Assembly (NCBI GenBank): GCA_039820405.1
Contig: JBCBQC010000136.1
Span: forward strand, 1 to 12,323
Length of the DNA stretch: 12,323 nt
Reading direction: 5' to 3'
Source of the DNA: CALLVY01 sp937899855
GTDB taxonomy: Bacteria > Bacteroidota > Bacteroidia > Chitinophagales > Saprospiraceae
Shown: piece after piece, positions 1 to 7,878 of the stretch
Layout: the number at the start of each line of letters is the position of its first letter
Numbering within the stretch: the first letter of the stretch is position 1
Program-made: the position numbers and the translations under genes
The notes under the pieces: generated by a model
Seen by the model: the letters and a program-made list of their open reading frames with translations, nothing else
The model's database searches: none
What the model was told of the DNA's origin: nothing

Positions 1-547
1 AACGCTCCAGCACGAGGCCGTGCCGCGCGTGGTGGATGTTCAACTCCTCCGCCAGAAAGGCGGGGCAATCCTGCAGGTAAAGGGCCGTGGGGAGAAAATC
101 GCGGACGGACTGTGGCTGGGGGGGCAAAGCTACCGTATCCGGCAGCCGGTACAAATTACTCAGCTCACAGAAGCGCAGCCGCAACCCCTCCACCTCCTGC
201 GCCCAAATCCCCCCGCGGTAACCACTAACCCGGAGATTGCGCAATTCGATATTCCGCCCCTCCACCACTCGGATCGCCCAACCGCGGAAACGATCGGGGG
301 CGCTGGGATCCGCCGAGCTTTGCAGCACGGTACCGTTGAAGTCGATGACCAGGTCCTCCCCCGTGATGGTCAGCACGGCCGAATCCCCCGGCAGCGGGTC
401 GAGGTAAAGAGTGTCGGGACTCAGGGTAACGGATTGGTCAATGACCATTCCCGCTCGCAAAACCGTAGGTGTGGGCTCGGACTGGCAGGCCAGCAAGCCG
501 ACCAGTACCCAAAGGACGAGGAAAGAAGACGCAGTACAATATTGCAT
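1..547 (-). CDS. Partial lipoprotein, probable right-handed beta-helix protein (N-terminal part)
   Basis: The open frame on the minus strand starts at ATG 547-545 and leaves the window at its left edge, giving about 182 residues. The N-terminus (MQYCTASSFLVLWVLVGLLAC) is a lipoprotein signal: a hydrophobic stretch followed by the lipobox LLAC with Cys21, so the product is probably exported and lipid-anchored. After it come short beta-strand-like repeats such as VVEGRNIELRNLRVSGYRGG and a following VEGLRLRFCELSN unit. This pattern is typical of the right-handed parallel beta-helix fold seen in pectate-lyase-like and NosD-like surface proteins. The C-terminal part is missing, so substrate and activity cannot be judged. 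The competing plus-strand frame over the same DNA has no signal or domain character. The lipoprotein call is fairly sure; the fold is moderately sure. Confidence 0.72.
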   Translation of the reverse strand, partial: MQYCTASSFLVLWVLVGLLACQSEPTPTVLRAGMVIDQSVTLSPDTLYLDPLPGDSAVLTITGEDLVIDFNGTVLQSSADPSAPDRFRGWAIRVVEGRNIELRNLRVSGYRGGIWAQEVEGLRLRFCELSNLYRLPDTVALPPQPQSVRDFLPTALYLQDCPAFLAEELNIHHARHGLVLER

Positions 548-553
548 GGCGTT

Positions 554-586
554 TAAAGGTAGTGATTTCTCTCGATTCCAGTCAAA
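554..586 (-). promoter_or_regulatory. Candidate Bacteroidota-type promoter for the beta-helix lipoprotein
   Basis: On the minus strand TTTG (586-583) is followed 21 nt later by TACCTTTA (561-554). This resembles the Bacteroidota -33 TTTG / -7 TAnnTTTG promoter, with one mismatch in the last base. Transcription would start only a few bases before the ATG at 547, giving a nearly leaderless mRNA. It is a motif match only, and such motifs are common by chance. Confidence 0.28.
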
Positions 587-695
587 CGCCCAAACAACTT
601 GAAATCTCAAAGCCACTTTTTTTAATTTTTTTCGACCCGTAAATCACTGACAATCAACGTGTAAAATTTTAAAACCAATATATTATTCTCACATC

Positions 696-904
696 TTTAT
701 GGAATTGCCCCTTCCAGAGCGTCTATGTACCAGAATTTCTCATTCTAGAAGGTGGAAATTCTTTAGCATTTAAACCGACCGGAACGAGAAGTTCTGGGTC
801 TGGGTAGCAGCCTAGTGCGTGGCACAAAAGCTGCAAAGGGGCGTCGCAGCGGGTGACGTCAAGTGGGTGGGCCCACCCACCAAGCCCCCCCTCCGTCCTC
901 CCCT
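696..904 (+). repeat. Structured interspersed repeat, copy A
   Basis: This stretch matches 12117-12323 in the same orientation. Shared blocks include GCGTCTATGTA (719-729), CTCATTCTAGA, GGAAATTCTTT, AAACCGACCGGA, GGGTCTGGGTAGC and GCAAAGGGGCGTCG. It can form a series of hairpins: GAATTTC/GAAATTC (733-739 with 755-761), CCGGAAC/GTTCTGG around a GAGAA loop (779-797), GTGC/GCAC (815-825), GGCGTC/GACGTC (840-860), and the perfect 18-bp palindrome GTGGGTGGGCCCACCCAC (863-880). T-rich runs lie 70-80 nt upstream of both copies (about 617-632 here), so the repeat may be longer than drawn. No protein frame is credible. It could be a structured non-coding RNA, a REP/MITE-like element or a DNA-binding array. 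I do not recognise the family, and the strand given is arbitrary. Confidence 0.75.
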
Positions 905-1233
905 CATATTACCGTATTTCAGATACTTCCAACTTTATAAAATATAACACTCTGCACTCCAGAAAACCTATTTTTACCTTCGCCGCTCCCCTCTTGCGGG
1001 TGAGCAACCATCTCAAAAATATCCTTTACTCACGTGAATCTCCTTCGCTGATTTGGGCTACGGAAGGGTATTTTTCGCTCGGGAGGCGGAAGCACTCCCT
1101 GTCGTCAACCTAGTGGCGGCCCAGGATTTGCGCTGCCCCCAGGTCGAAGTTGGAGGATCCCCTGTCGGGGATTCCACTTACGAGCCAACAACACCAAAAG
1201 TTAAGAAAAAGATAAAGCGCTTTCCCGAAGGGA
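905..1233. other. Unassigned non-coding stretch with one hairpin
   Basis: No convincing gene was found on either strand between the structured repeat and the duplicated TonB_C unit. Possible small frames here lack any domain, signal peptide or plausible start context. The only clear structure is a hairpin at 1155-1174, with arms GGATCCCC and GGGGATTCC around a TGTC loop, one G-T pair and one unpaired end. A minus-strand reading through about 1112-1175 gives a short protein-like string ending FDLGAAQILGRH and a stop; this may be chance or a gene remnant. Confidence 0.35.
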
Positions 1234-1331
1234 TAAAAGCCTTACTTTTATTTCGCTAGACCGTTCACGACTGCTTCAAAGTTACCTTATTTCAATAACA
1301 CATCACCCTCCCCTGCCCCGCACGGGAACCT

Positions 1332-1339
1332 TATTTTTG
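1332..1339 (+). promoter_or_regulatory. Candidate -7 box for the first TonB_C gene
   Basis: TATTTTTG fits the Bacteroidota -7 consensus TAnnTTTG and would place the transcript start about 45 nt before the ATG at 1389. No good TTTG was found at the -33 position. At the equivalent place in the second duplicate (1916-1923) the box is not kept, so the two genes may differ in expression. Weak evidence. Confidence 0.25.
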
Positions 1340-1388
1340 ATTTACCAACGATGGGCTCCCTCCGTGTAGCTCCGAAAAATCTATTGAT

Positions 1389-1820
1389 ATGAAATTCAAG
1401 CTGCTATTACTGTTTACGTTCTTTAGTCTTTCGCTCTCCGCACAGGAGGTTGAAGAAGTCTTTCGGGTAGCGGAAAAAATGCCCCTATTCCCCGGCTGTG
1501 AAGACCGCGATTTGCCCGCCGATGAACACCAAAAATGCGCCCAAGAAGCAATGCTACAATTTGTCTACCGCAACCTACAATACCCCGACGAGGCGCGCAA
1601 AGCGGGAATTGAAGGAATGGTGGTGATCCGATTTGTGGTCGGGGTCGATGGCTTGGTCAAAGACGCAAAAATCGTTCGGGAGATTGGGGGTGGCTGTGGT
1701 GCGGAAGCCCTCCGCGTCGTTAACTCCATGGCGGAGCGAGACATTCGCTGGATTCCCGGTCAGAATCGGGACGGGGCGGTACCCGTCTCTTTCAATTTAC
1801 CCGTCAAGTTTAAGCAATAA
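1389..1820 (+). CDS. Secreted single-domain TonB C-terminal-domain protein
   Basis: The protein has 143 residues. Residues 1-19 (MKFKLLLLFTFFSLSLSAQ) form a cleavable-looking signal peptide with an SAQ end. A TonB_C-type domain fills roughly residues 58-141: the pattern 'YPDEARKAGIEGMVVIRFVVGVDGLV', a glycine-rich turn and 'ALRVVNSM...IRWIPGQNRDGAVPVSFNLPVKF' are standard for the family. The segment MPLFPGCED before the domain is common in Bacteroidota 'energy transducer TonB' annotations. It lacks the membrane anchor and proline-rich spacer of true TonB, so coupling to ExbB/ExbD is doubtful; a periplasmic or surface role is more likely. It is a shortened paralogue of the next gene, created by tandem duplication. 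Two cysteine pairs (in PGCED and KCAQ, and GGGCG) are shared by both copies. The start is supported by the signal peptide. Confidence 0.85.
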   Translation: MKFKLLLLFTFFSLSLSAQEVEEVFRVAEKMPLFPGCEDRDLPADEHQKCAQEAMLQFVYRNLQYPDEARKAGIEGMVVIRFVVGVDGLVKDAKIVREIGGGCGAEALRVVNSMAERDIRWIPGQNRDGAVPVSFNLPVKFKQ

Positions 1821-1972
1821 AAACCTTACTTTTGTAGGGCATTCTGTCCCGTAGCTGTTTCAAAGCCCCCTAATTACCAAGTACCATCGCCCTCCCCTGC
1901 CCCGCACGGGAAGGCTGCTTTTACTTTACCGATTGCGGGCTGCCCCAGGACAGCCCCTCATAAATTGTCGAT

Positions 1973-3097
1973 ATGAAACTCAAGTTCCTCTTATTGTTTA
2001 CGCTCTTTAGCCTGTCCCTATCCGCACAGGAAGTGGAAGAAATTTTTCAGGTCGTAGAAGAAATGCCAGTGTTTCCCGGCTGTGAAGACCGCGATTTACC
2101 CGCCGACGAATACAAAAAATGCGCCCAAGAAGCGATGCTCCAGTTTATCTACGGCAACATACAGTACCCCACCGAAGCCCGGGAAGCGGGCATTGAAGGT
2201 ACGGTCGTGATTCGCTTCGTAGTGGGTGCCGATGGGGGGGTCCAAAATCCGCAAATCGTTCGGGAAATTGGGGGTGGTTGTGGCGCGGAAGCCCTCCGCG
2301 TGGTCAACTCCATGGTGGAACAGGACATCCGCTGGATCCCCGGTAAGAATCGGGGCGAGGCGGTACCCGTCTATTTTAATTTGCCCATCAAATACCGCTT
2401 GGAGCAAGAGGAGCCCGTGGAAAAAGCCCCGCCCTACTTTATGGTGGGCGCCGATACCGTCTTTACCGAATTCAACCAAGCCCCGATCTACGGTGGCGGC
2501 CCGGAGGAACTGGAGGAATTGTTGACCTCTATCCCCTACCCTCCCGGTGTGGACAGCTGCATCGCGGGTACCATGGTGGCCCAGCTATTCATCAACCGCG
2601 TGGGAGGACTCCGCATCGGCGATATCTTTGACTATTCCAATCTGGGTTTTGACTACCAATTCGAAGCCATCAAGGTCTTAAACAGTACCAGCGGCCAGTG
2701 GCAAGCTGCCCAGCGGGGCGGCCGGCCCGTCAATTGCTACGTACCGGTCCGGCTCGTCTTCAAACCCGTGGACGAGGCCTGCCAACAGACCGCCCTGGAT
2801 TTTGACCGGGCCTACGCCCTGGCGGGCGAAGCGGAGCAAATCTACGCCGAAACGGAAGACGCCGAAGCCGCCATCGCCAAGTGGAATGCCGCCCTGGAAT
2901 TGCTGCCCGGCAACATCGAGTTTCTGCTCCTGCGCGGGCAGGCCTACCTAGAAATCAACGAAAATGCCAAGGCCTGTGCCGACCTGCAGCAAGCCAAGGA
3001 GGTGGTCGCCCTAGCCGATTGGGTGGCGCAGGTACTGCCCCTGCTTTGTGAATTTGAGGCCGTCAAATCGGAAGAGGAGACGGAAGAAGGCCAGTAG
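1973..3097 (+). CDS. Secreted protein with two TonB_C-like domains and a TPR-like C-terminus
   Basis: The protein has 374 residues. Residues 1-19 are a signal peptide ending SAQ. A first TonB_C domain spans about 58-141 and is closely related to the whole upstream protein. A second, more diverged TonB_C-like domain lies at about 180-265, with YPPGVDSCIAGTMVAQLFIN, 'EAIKVLNSTSGQWQAAQRGGRPV' and PVRLVFKP in the same order as the family pattern. The tail at about 275-350 is alpha-helical and TPR-like (AEAAIAKWNAALELLPGN, then FLLLRGQAYLEINENAKACA). The end is acidic. The role is unknown; such proteins are often annotated as TonB family proteins in Bacteroidota but have no membrane anchor, so they probably act as periplasmic or surface interaction modules. 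This looks like the ancestral, full-length version of the duplicated pair. Confidence 0.85.
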   Translation: MKLKFLLLFTLFSLSLSAQEVEEIFQVVEEMPVFPGCEDRDLPADEYKKCAQEAMLQFIYGNIQYPTEAREAGIEGTVVIRFVVGADGGVQNPQIVREIGGGCGAEALRVVNSMVEQDIRWIPGKNRGEAVPVYFNLPIKYRLEQEEPVEKAPPYFMVGADTVFTEFNQAPIYGGGPEELEELLTSIPYPPGVDSCIAGTMVAQLFINRVGGLRIGDIFDYSNLGFDYQFEAIKVLNSTSGQWQAAQRGGRPVNCYVPVRLVFKPVDEACQQTALDFDRAYALAGEAEQIYAETEDAEAAIAKWNAALELLPGNIEFLLLRGQAYLEINENAKACADLQQAKEVVALADWVAQVLPLLCEFEAVKSEEETEEGQ

Positions 3098-3126
3098 TGA
3101 GGGAATGATGGCCGGTGGATAAGCGA

Positions 3127-3165
3127 GGGACGGACAGTCCCCCGGGGAGCACCTTCGAGTGCCCC
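3127..3165. terminator. Two small hairpins between convergent genes, possible bidirectional terminator
   Basis: The short gap between the TonB_C gene and the oppositely oriented SPOR gene holds GGGAC/GTCCC (3127-3141) and a second stem in which GGG plus GCAC pairs with GTGC plus CCC around the loop CTTCGA (3145-3165, one bulged A). Neither is followed by a clear T run, so this is a weak terminator call based mainly on position. Confidence 0.4.
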
Positions 3166-3755
3166 TAGTTGGAAACGCGTTTGCCGCGCATCCGATGTAC
3201 GTAAGCCTCCAGGCCTTCCTGGTTGAGGTTGCGCGCCACGGTCCGGGCTTCCGATAAGGTGGCGTAGCGGCCCGCCGTCACCGAATAATATTGGGACAGG
3301 TCAAAAACAAAAACTTCAGCCGCATCGTAGCCCTTGCGCTGCAACTGACCCGACATCAACTTGGCATTGGCCTCGCTGAGGTAAGAGCCCGTTACCACCA
3401 GGTACCGACCAAAAGTAGAACCCGAACGCCCATCTTCCCGACCGGTTTCCGCCCGTACATCCTCATCCGGCGCGTTGGCGTCCCCCAATTCGAGGTCATC
3501 GCTGGCCTCGGCCGGACTGGGCGTTTGGCCACCATCCACATCCCCCGCAGCTACGTCACTCTCTTCCACTACGTAAAGGTCTTCCAAATCCGCCGCCGTG
3601 CTGTCGGCTTGCGTGGCGGCCGGGGTGCCGCTGGCCTCCTTCATCGTTACCACCTCCCGCTCGGGCTGTTTACAGGATTCGAGGGCTGTATAGGTCCAAA
3701 AAGCGGCGATGAATAAGAAGAGAAAAATGATGGTGTTTCGAAGTACGCTACCCAT
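3165..3755 (-). CDS. Membrane-anchored SPOR-domain protein (196 aa)
   Basis: Residues 7-24 (NTIIFLFLFIAAFWTYTA) form an N-terminal transmembrane helix. A low-complexity acidic linker rich in D, E, A and G follows (about 30-115). Residues 117-190 form a SPOR domain: YLVVTGSYLSEANAKLMSGQ, then KGYDAAEVFVF, YYSVTAGRYATLSEARTVAR and a final short strand. SPOR domains bind septal peptidoglycan whose glycan strands have lost their stem peptides, so the protein probably sits in the inner membrane with its C-terminus in the periplasm. It lies 51 nt downstream of a second SPOR gene on the same strand, and both follow the helicase gene, which suggests one operon. The link to DNA repair is not obvious. 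Domain call firm, role inferred. Confidence 0.87.
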   Translation of the reverse strand: MGSVLRNTIIFLFLFIAAFWTYTALESCKQPEREVVTMKEASGTPAATQADSTAADLEDLYVVEESDVAAGDVDGGQTPSPAEASDDLELGDANAPDEDVRAETGREDGRSGSTFGRYLVVTGSYLSEANAKLMSGQLQRKGYDAAEVFVFDLSQYYSVTAGRYATLSEARTVARNLNQEGLEAYVHRMRGKRVSN

Positions 3756-3806
3756 AATGTTGATGTTTGTTCGTGGAATAAAGATAGTAAAATTGTGCTT
3801 TTGTGG

Positions 3807-4346
3807 CTACCTTTTCTGTTGTTCGACACTCGCCGCAATGCCGTAGCGGTCCAACTGTTTGACCAAGGCTTCCGCCGCCTCCCGCTCGCCAAGGTGATCC
3901 ACGATCACGCTCAAACGCTCGGTCGTGCCCCAGTAAGCCGCCGCTGCCTCGGCAAAACCCAACCGCCGCAAACGCGCCACGGCAGCCTCCGCCTCGCTCG
4001 CGACGCGGTAGGTTCCGGCAATCACGACAAAGGGGGCCGCGTCGGAGGCATTGTACCGCTCCGTTTCCCTTTCCAGCTGGTCAGCCAAGGCCCGCTCGCG
4101 GCGGGCCGTCATCGCCGAATCGGTACGGCGTAAGACGGCGCTGGCCCCATCGCCCGCAGCAGCTTCGCCGGGCAGGTCATAGTAGTCTTCCCCAGCGGTA
4201 TCGCCCTCCTCCGGGCTCGCCTCCGCCGGGAAGGGATCACCAGGGAGGCCAGTACTCGACGGAGCATCCGTGGCCAGGGAATAAACCAACCACAGCAGCA
4301 ACAAAACGATAGCAAGCATCAAGCCACGCTCTATATTTTTGATCAT
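3807..4346 (-). CDS. Membrane-anchored SPOR-domain protein (179 aa)
   Basis: Residues 8-25 (GLMLAIVLLLLWLVYSLA) form a membrane anchor. The linker (about 28-100) is acidic and then charged, with a predicted helical part (DSAMTARRERALADQLERE). Residues 104-175 form a SPOR domain: APFVVIAGTYRVASEAEAAV, ARLRRLGFAEAAAAYW, RLSVIVDHLGEREAAEALVK and a last strand. The plan (anchor, acidic linker, terminal SPOR) matches the next gene downstream, but the sequences have diverged. It starts 18 nt after the helicase stop codon, which argues for co-transcription. The probable site of action is periplasmic peptidoglycan, perhaps at the division septum. Confidence 0.87.
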   Translation of the reverse strand: MIKNIERGLMLAIVLLLLWLVYSLATDAPSSTGLPGDPFPAEASPEEGDTAGEDYYDLPGEAAAGDGASAVLRRTDSAMTARRERALADQLERETERYNASDAAPFVVIAGTYRVASEAEAAVARLRRLGFAEAAAAYWGTTERLSVIVDHLGEREAAEALVKQLDRYGIAASVEQQKR

Positions 4347-4364
4347 CGACTCCTTTTTTGAGGG

Positions 4365-7300
4365 TTAAAACAATCCCACCTGTACCCCAACCTGCTCGGT
4401 CTCCAACTCGACCCAACTGCCATCGAGTACAAAGTGGATGAGGGTGCGCACCGTCCTTTTCTGGAAAATTTCTTGTAGGGCAACCTTGCTCAGGTGCGCC
4501 CAGGCTCGCAGATCCTTGGCCTTTTGTAACTGTGCTTTCTGTCCCGAACCACCAAAACTCGTGTGCTGGACCAACACCAATCCCGCCTCGGTTTCGACGA
4601 TCAGGTCGATCACGGTACGAAACAATTGTTCCTCCCGCAATAACTCTACCGGATATTTGCGCCAGTACCTTTGGGGGCGAAATTGGCGCTCCATCTCCTC
4701 GCGAAAAACCGTTCCGGCCCGGACGACCTCGCGGGTCTCCAAACCCTCCACGAGTTCAAAACGCTCGACGATGGCCCGAGCCATTGACAGACGCTCCTCC
4801 GCAGGATCCCGCCACCGATCCGCAGCCAAAAACGCCTTGGTGGCCTTGGCCGCCTGGTAAGCGGGTACCTCCCCCGCCAAAACGAGCGGCAGCCCGTAGG
4901 TATGCCGCTGACTACGCCGCACTCGAAAAGCATCGCGGACCATTTTCTGATCCACATCGATAAAGTACTCTAGGTAAGTACTTTTGCCCCGGGGCGCTTC
5001 CCAAAAGGAGGTCGCGGCGCTGGGGGGATCGGCGAGGGTAAAATCCCGAGGGTAGGGAAAAACGTTCGTATCGGCGTAGAGCACTTGTTCGTTCCACTCC
5101 CAGGGGGTTTCGCCGTTTTGAGGATCGAGGGTCGGAAACTCCTCCTGCCCCTCGTGCCAGATGCGATTGAGCCAAAGGGTGGGGCGGGCGCGGGTGGGAA
5201 AAATCAAATAATCGCGGGCTCGGGTCATGCCGACGTAGAGCAAGCGGGCATCCTCCTCCCGGGCCTGGATGGTGGCCCGTTGCTGGGCCGCGCTGGCCTG
5301 GAGGCGTTCCTCTAGGGGGGTGTTGCGCAATTGACTGGCGTAGGGATTGACCCAGTAGCGCAGCCAGCGATTGCCCAGGAGGTTGTCAAAATCTACCTCC
5401 TCCGATTCGGGGACGAGGTCGACGCCCCAAACGCGATCGCGCAATTTCCCCTCCAGGCTGTGACAGATCACAACCGGCCATTCGAGCCCTTTACTCTTGT
5501 GATAGGTCAGGACGTTGACGGCGTCCGCGCCTTCTCCCGAGCCTTGTTTGTCCTGATCCTTGGCCTCCAATTCGTTGAGCCAGAGCAAGAAGCCCCCCAG
5601 GGAGGCCGCGCTGTGGAGGCGGTTGCAAGCCGCCTCGTACTGCAGGGCCAATTTCCGCAATACCGCTACGTTGTCGAGGCGTTGGGCTACCTTGCCCCAG
5701 CTGGCGATGATCCGGCGCAGGTCCAATTCTTCGAGGACCAGGTTGAGTAGTTCGGCGCTGGACAGCTCGGCGACTTCGGGCCGGAGGCGGTGCAATTGGT
5801 CGATGAAGGCTTGTTGCTCGGCCCAGCGGATTTCCTGGGCGTAGCCCTCGACGCGGGCCAGAAAGGCGAGGCGGTCGTCGAGGATGGCTTCGATGGATTG
5901 GCCGTCGGCCAGGAGGAGAATCTCGGCCACGGAGAGGGCATCCTTGGGGTTGAGGATAAATTTGAGGCAGGCGAGGACCAGCTGAATCTCGGCCGTTTGG
6001 AGGAGGCCGGTTCGGGAGATGGCAGCCTTGAGGCCCCGGCGGTGCAGGGCCTCGGCGATGGTGGTACAGGCCGCATTCGATCGGCACAGAACGGCGATGT
6101 CGCCGGGGCGGACGGGGCGGTAGCGTTTTTCGGCTTTGGAGAAAACGATTTTTCCCATTTCGACAAAGCGGCGGATGGAATCGGCAATGCAATTCTCCAT
6201 CCAGGGCTTGCCGGGCAGGCGGCGGCCTTCGCCATCGTATTCGAAGTGCCAGTGTACGAGGGCCTCGTCCATGCCGATGGGTTCGTTTTCGGTATTGGCG
6301 GTGTGGGGCCCGGCGAGGGCCCGGCGTTTGGGGTCGAGAGCGACCTGTTCGGTGGGTAGTTGGGGAAAGGCCCGGCAGAAGAGGGCATTGGTGGCGTAGA
6401 CGATGTTTTCGCGCGAACGCCAGGAGTGGCGCTGGATATCCGCCTCGCGAATGCCGCCGTTTTGCTCGATGATGGCCTGCATCAGCCGGGGGTCGGCCCC
6501 GCGAAAGCCATAGATGGATTGCTTGGGATCGCCCACCCAGATCGAGTGCTTGGCGATTCGGGAGAGCTTGAGGAAAATATCGAGTTGGATGGGGTTGGTA
6601 TCCTGAAACTCGTCGACCATCAGCAGGTCCAGCTCTTCGGCCAGGATGGCCCGGATGGCTGCCTGATCGAGGAGTCGTTTGACCTGAATTTCCATGTCGA
6701 TGTAGTCGATCAGGCCGCGTTGTTTTTTGTACTGGTCGTATTCGCGGAGGGCTTCGATGGCCAGGTCAAAGATGCCGTGGATAAAGTTTTCGATATCGGC
6801 GTGGAATTGGGGGTGGCTTTCGTGAGTACGGGCAAATTGGACGAGGTCGGCCACGTCGTCCCGGCTTTTGGCGCCCACCTTTATTTTGCTGATTTTGACC
6901 CACTCGTGCCAGTGCAATTCCTGTCCCCGCCGGAGTCGCTCGCAGAACTGCTGGAGGTCCTCCCCCGCAATGCGCGTTACCTTCGTTTCGTCCTCATTAG
7001 CGTGCAGGGCCGCGATGGCGGTCTCGATTTGTTGCCGGAGCTCCCGACTAAAGGTCTCGGGGCTTTTGGTGGCGCGCGGTTCCAAAAATGCCGCAAAGCT
7101 CTGGACCGAGCGGCGTTTACTTTCCTCCAATACCTCCAGCGAAAAATCGTTGGCCCGGGCCGTATCAGTGAGAAACTTGACCTCCTGGCGCCAGTCGTAG
7201 CGATCGTTTTGATGTAGGCCCAGGCGATCGCACCAACGCTCCATCTGGACGACGCGGTCGGGATGCAGGATGGTAGCGAGTGAGCGATTGAAGAGCAGTT

Positions 7301-7616
7301 GTTGGTCTTCGTCGGCGATGATGTCGACCTCGGGAGATACCCCGGCTTCGAAGGCAAAGCGACGCAGCAGTTTGACCCCCAGGCTGTGGACCGTACCGAT
7401 CAGGGCATTGGTCAGGTCGTTGGCCGCTTCGCTCAGGCCCTCTTCCAGCAATTTGACCCGGACCCGTTCCTGGAGCTCTGCCGCGGCCTTGTTGGTAAAG
7501 GTAGTGGCAATGATCCCACTGGCGCGCAGGCCTCCCCGGAGTAGGGCCACCATTTCCTGGGTCAGGCGATAGGTTTTGCCACTTCCCGCTCCCGCCGAGA
7601 TGATTTTTAAATTCAT
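4365..7616 (-). CDS. UvrD-type helicase, AddA/RecB-like, with degenerate nuclease domain
   Basis: This 1083-residue protein carries the superfamily 1 UvrD/RecB motifs in order: Walker A SAGAGSGKT (7-15), TFTNKAAAEL (39-48), IGTVHSLG (73-80), Walker B VDEFQDT (334-340), GDPKQSIYGFRGAD (362-375), HSWRSRENIV (397-406), VNVLTYHKSKGLEW (700-713) and RLLYVGMTRARDYLIF (791-806). Length and layout fit the AddA/RecB subunit of the double-strand-break repair enzymes that resect DNA ends for RecA. The C-terminus should end in a PD-(D/E)XK nuclease. Here VID keeps one acidic residue (Asp1004), but the second position, 13 residues on, is Gln1017 and the catalytic Lys is Thr1019 (VQHTSF instead of a DYK-type motif). 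Nuclease activity is therefore probably lost. No AddB/RecC partner is in the window. The start ATG at 7616 places Walker A at the usual distance from the N-terminus. Confidence 0.9.
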   Translation of the reverse strand: MNLKIISAGAGSGKTYRLTQEMVALLRGGLRASGIIATTFTNKAAAELQERVRVKLLEEGLSEAANDLTNALIGTVHSLGVKLLRRFAFEAGVSPEVDIIADEDQQLLFNRSLATILHPDRVVQMERWCDRLGLHQNDRYDWRQEVKFLTDTARANDFSLEVLEESKRRSVQSFAAFLEPRATKSPETFSRELRQQIETAIAALHANEDETKVTRIAGEDLQQFCERLRRGQELHWHEWVKISKIKVGAKSRDDVADLVQFARTHESHPQFHADIENFIHGIFDLAIEALREYDQYKKQRGLIDYIDMEIQVKRLLDQAAIRAILAEELDLLMVDEFQDTNPIQLDIFLKLSRIAKHSIWVGDPKQSIYGFRGADPRLMQAIIEQNGGIREADIQRHSWRSRENIVYATNALFCRAFPQLPTEQVALDPKRRALAGPHTANTENEPIGMDEALVHWHFEYDGEGRRLPGKPWMENCIADSIRRFVEMGKIVFSKAEKRYRPVRPGDIAVLCRSNAACTTIAEALHRRGLKAAISRTGLLQTAEIQLVLACLKFILNPKDALSVAEILLLADGQSIEAILDDRLAFLARVEGYAQEIRWAEQQAFIDQLHRLRPEVAELSSAELLNLVLEELDLRRIIASWGKVAQRLDNVAVLRKLALQYEAACNRLHSAASLGGFLLWLNELEAKDQDKQGSGEGADAVNVLTYHKSKGLEWPVVICHSLEGKLRDRVWGVDLVPESEEVDFDNLLGNRWLRYWVNPYASQLRNTPLEERLQASAAQQRATIQAREEDARLLYVGMTRARDYLIFPTRARPTLWLNRIWHEGQEEFPTLDPQNGETPWEWNEQVLYADTNVFPYPRDFTLADPPSAATSFWEAPRGKSTYLEYFIDVDQKMVRDAFRVRRSQRHTYGLPLVLAGEVPAYQAAKATKAFLAADRWRDPAEERLSMARAIVERFELVEGLETREVVRAGTVFREEMERQFRPQRYWRKYPVELLREEQLFRTVIDLIVETEAGLVLVQHTSFGGSGQKAQLQKAKDLRAWAHLSKVALQEIFQKRTVRTLIHFVLDGSWVELETEQVGVQVGLF

Positions 7617-7878
7617 GAATCGAAATTACTAAACAATTTTCGCTTCCACCGCATGGGGGGAGGGATAGCTGCGGGGCGCCGGGAGGGGAGAATTAAAACA
7701 GGATTTACCCATTTTAACAAAAAAAATACTATTTTTGAAAGGAAGGATCACGACTCGGCGGAACGCTCGTTCCAACAACAAAATTACAGCAGGTGCCTTT
7801 TCGTGTTGTTATTCCGTTTTGGACATACTAGTTGGAGAAAACCAAGACCTAAATTGGTTAAACAAACATCCCCGAAAA
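7617..7878. promoter_or_regulatory. Divergent intergenic region with a candidate -7 box for the response regulator
   Basis: This 262-bp gap separates the divergently read helicase and response-regulator genes and must hold both promoters. On the plus strand TATTTTTG (7730-7737) fits TAnnTTTG exactly and follows an A-rich tract (7717-7726); the -33 region (around 7703) is only ATTTA-like. A start near 7744 would give a leader of about 135 nt. The first part (7653-7690) is rich in G runs. No clear promoter was found for the helicase. Confidence 0.4.

Larger units (their letters stand above)
1234..2398 (+). repeat. 584-bp tandem duplication covering upstream region and first TonB_C domain
   Basis: Two adjacent units repeat with a constant offset of 584 bp. 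CCTTACTTTT at 1240 recurs at 1824, the tract CCCTCCCCTGCCCCGCACGG recurs upstream of each gene, and the start codons at 1389 and 1973 differ by 584. The coding halves encode nearly parallel proteins up to NLPVKFKQ in the first copy and NLPIKYR in the second. The stop codon of the first gene (TAA, 1818-1820) aligns with TAA at 1234-1236 in the upstream flank of the first unit. The junction of the duplication therefore appears to have supplied that stop. Coding and upstream parts have both diverged, so the event is not recent. Confidence 0.85.

Noticed and set aside
853..1113. Plus-strand 86-aa frame in the long gap
   Set aside because: It overlaps the palindrome of the structured repeat, is low in domain character and has no supporting start context.
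6360..7217. Long plus-strand frame opposite the helicase gene
   Set aside because: It is a shadow of a GC-rich coding frame; the minus strand holds all helicase motifs in order.
7735..7878. In-frame 48-residue N-terminal extension of the response regulator
   Set aside because: The extra residues are not receiver-like, and a good -7 box overlaps the upstream ATG, so this DNA is more likely leader.
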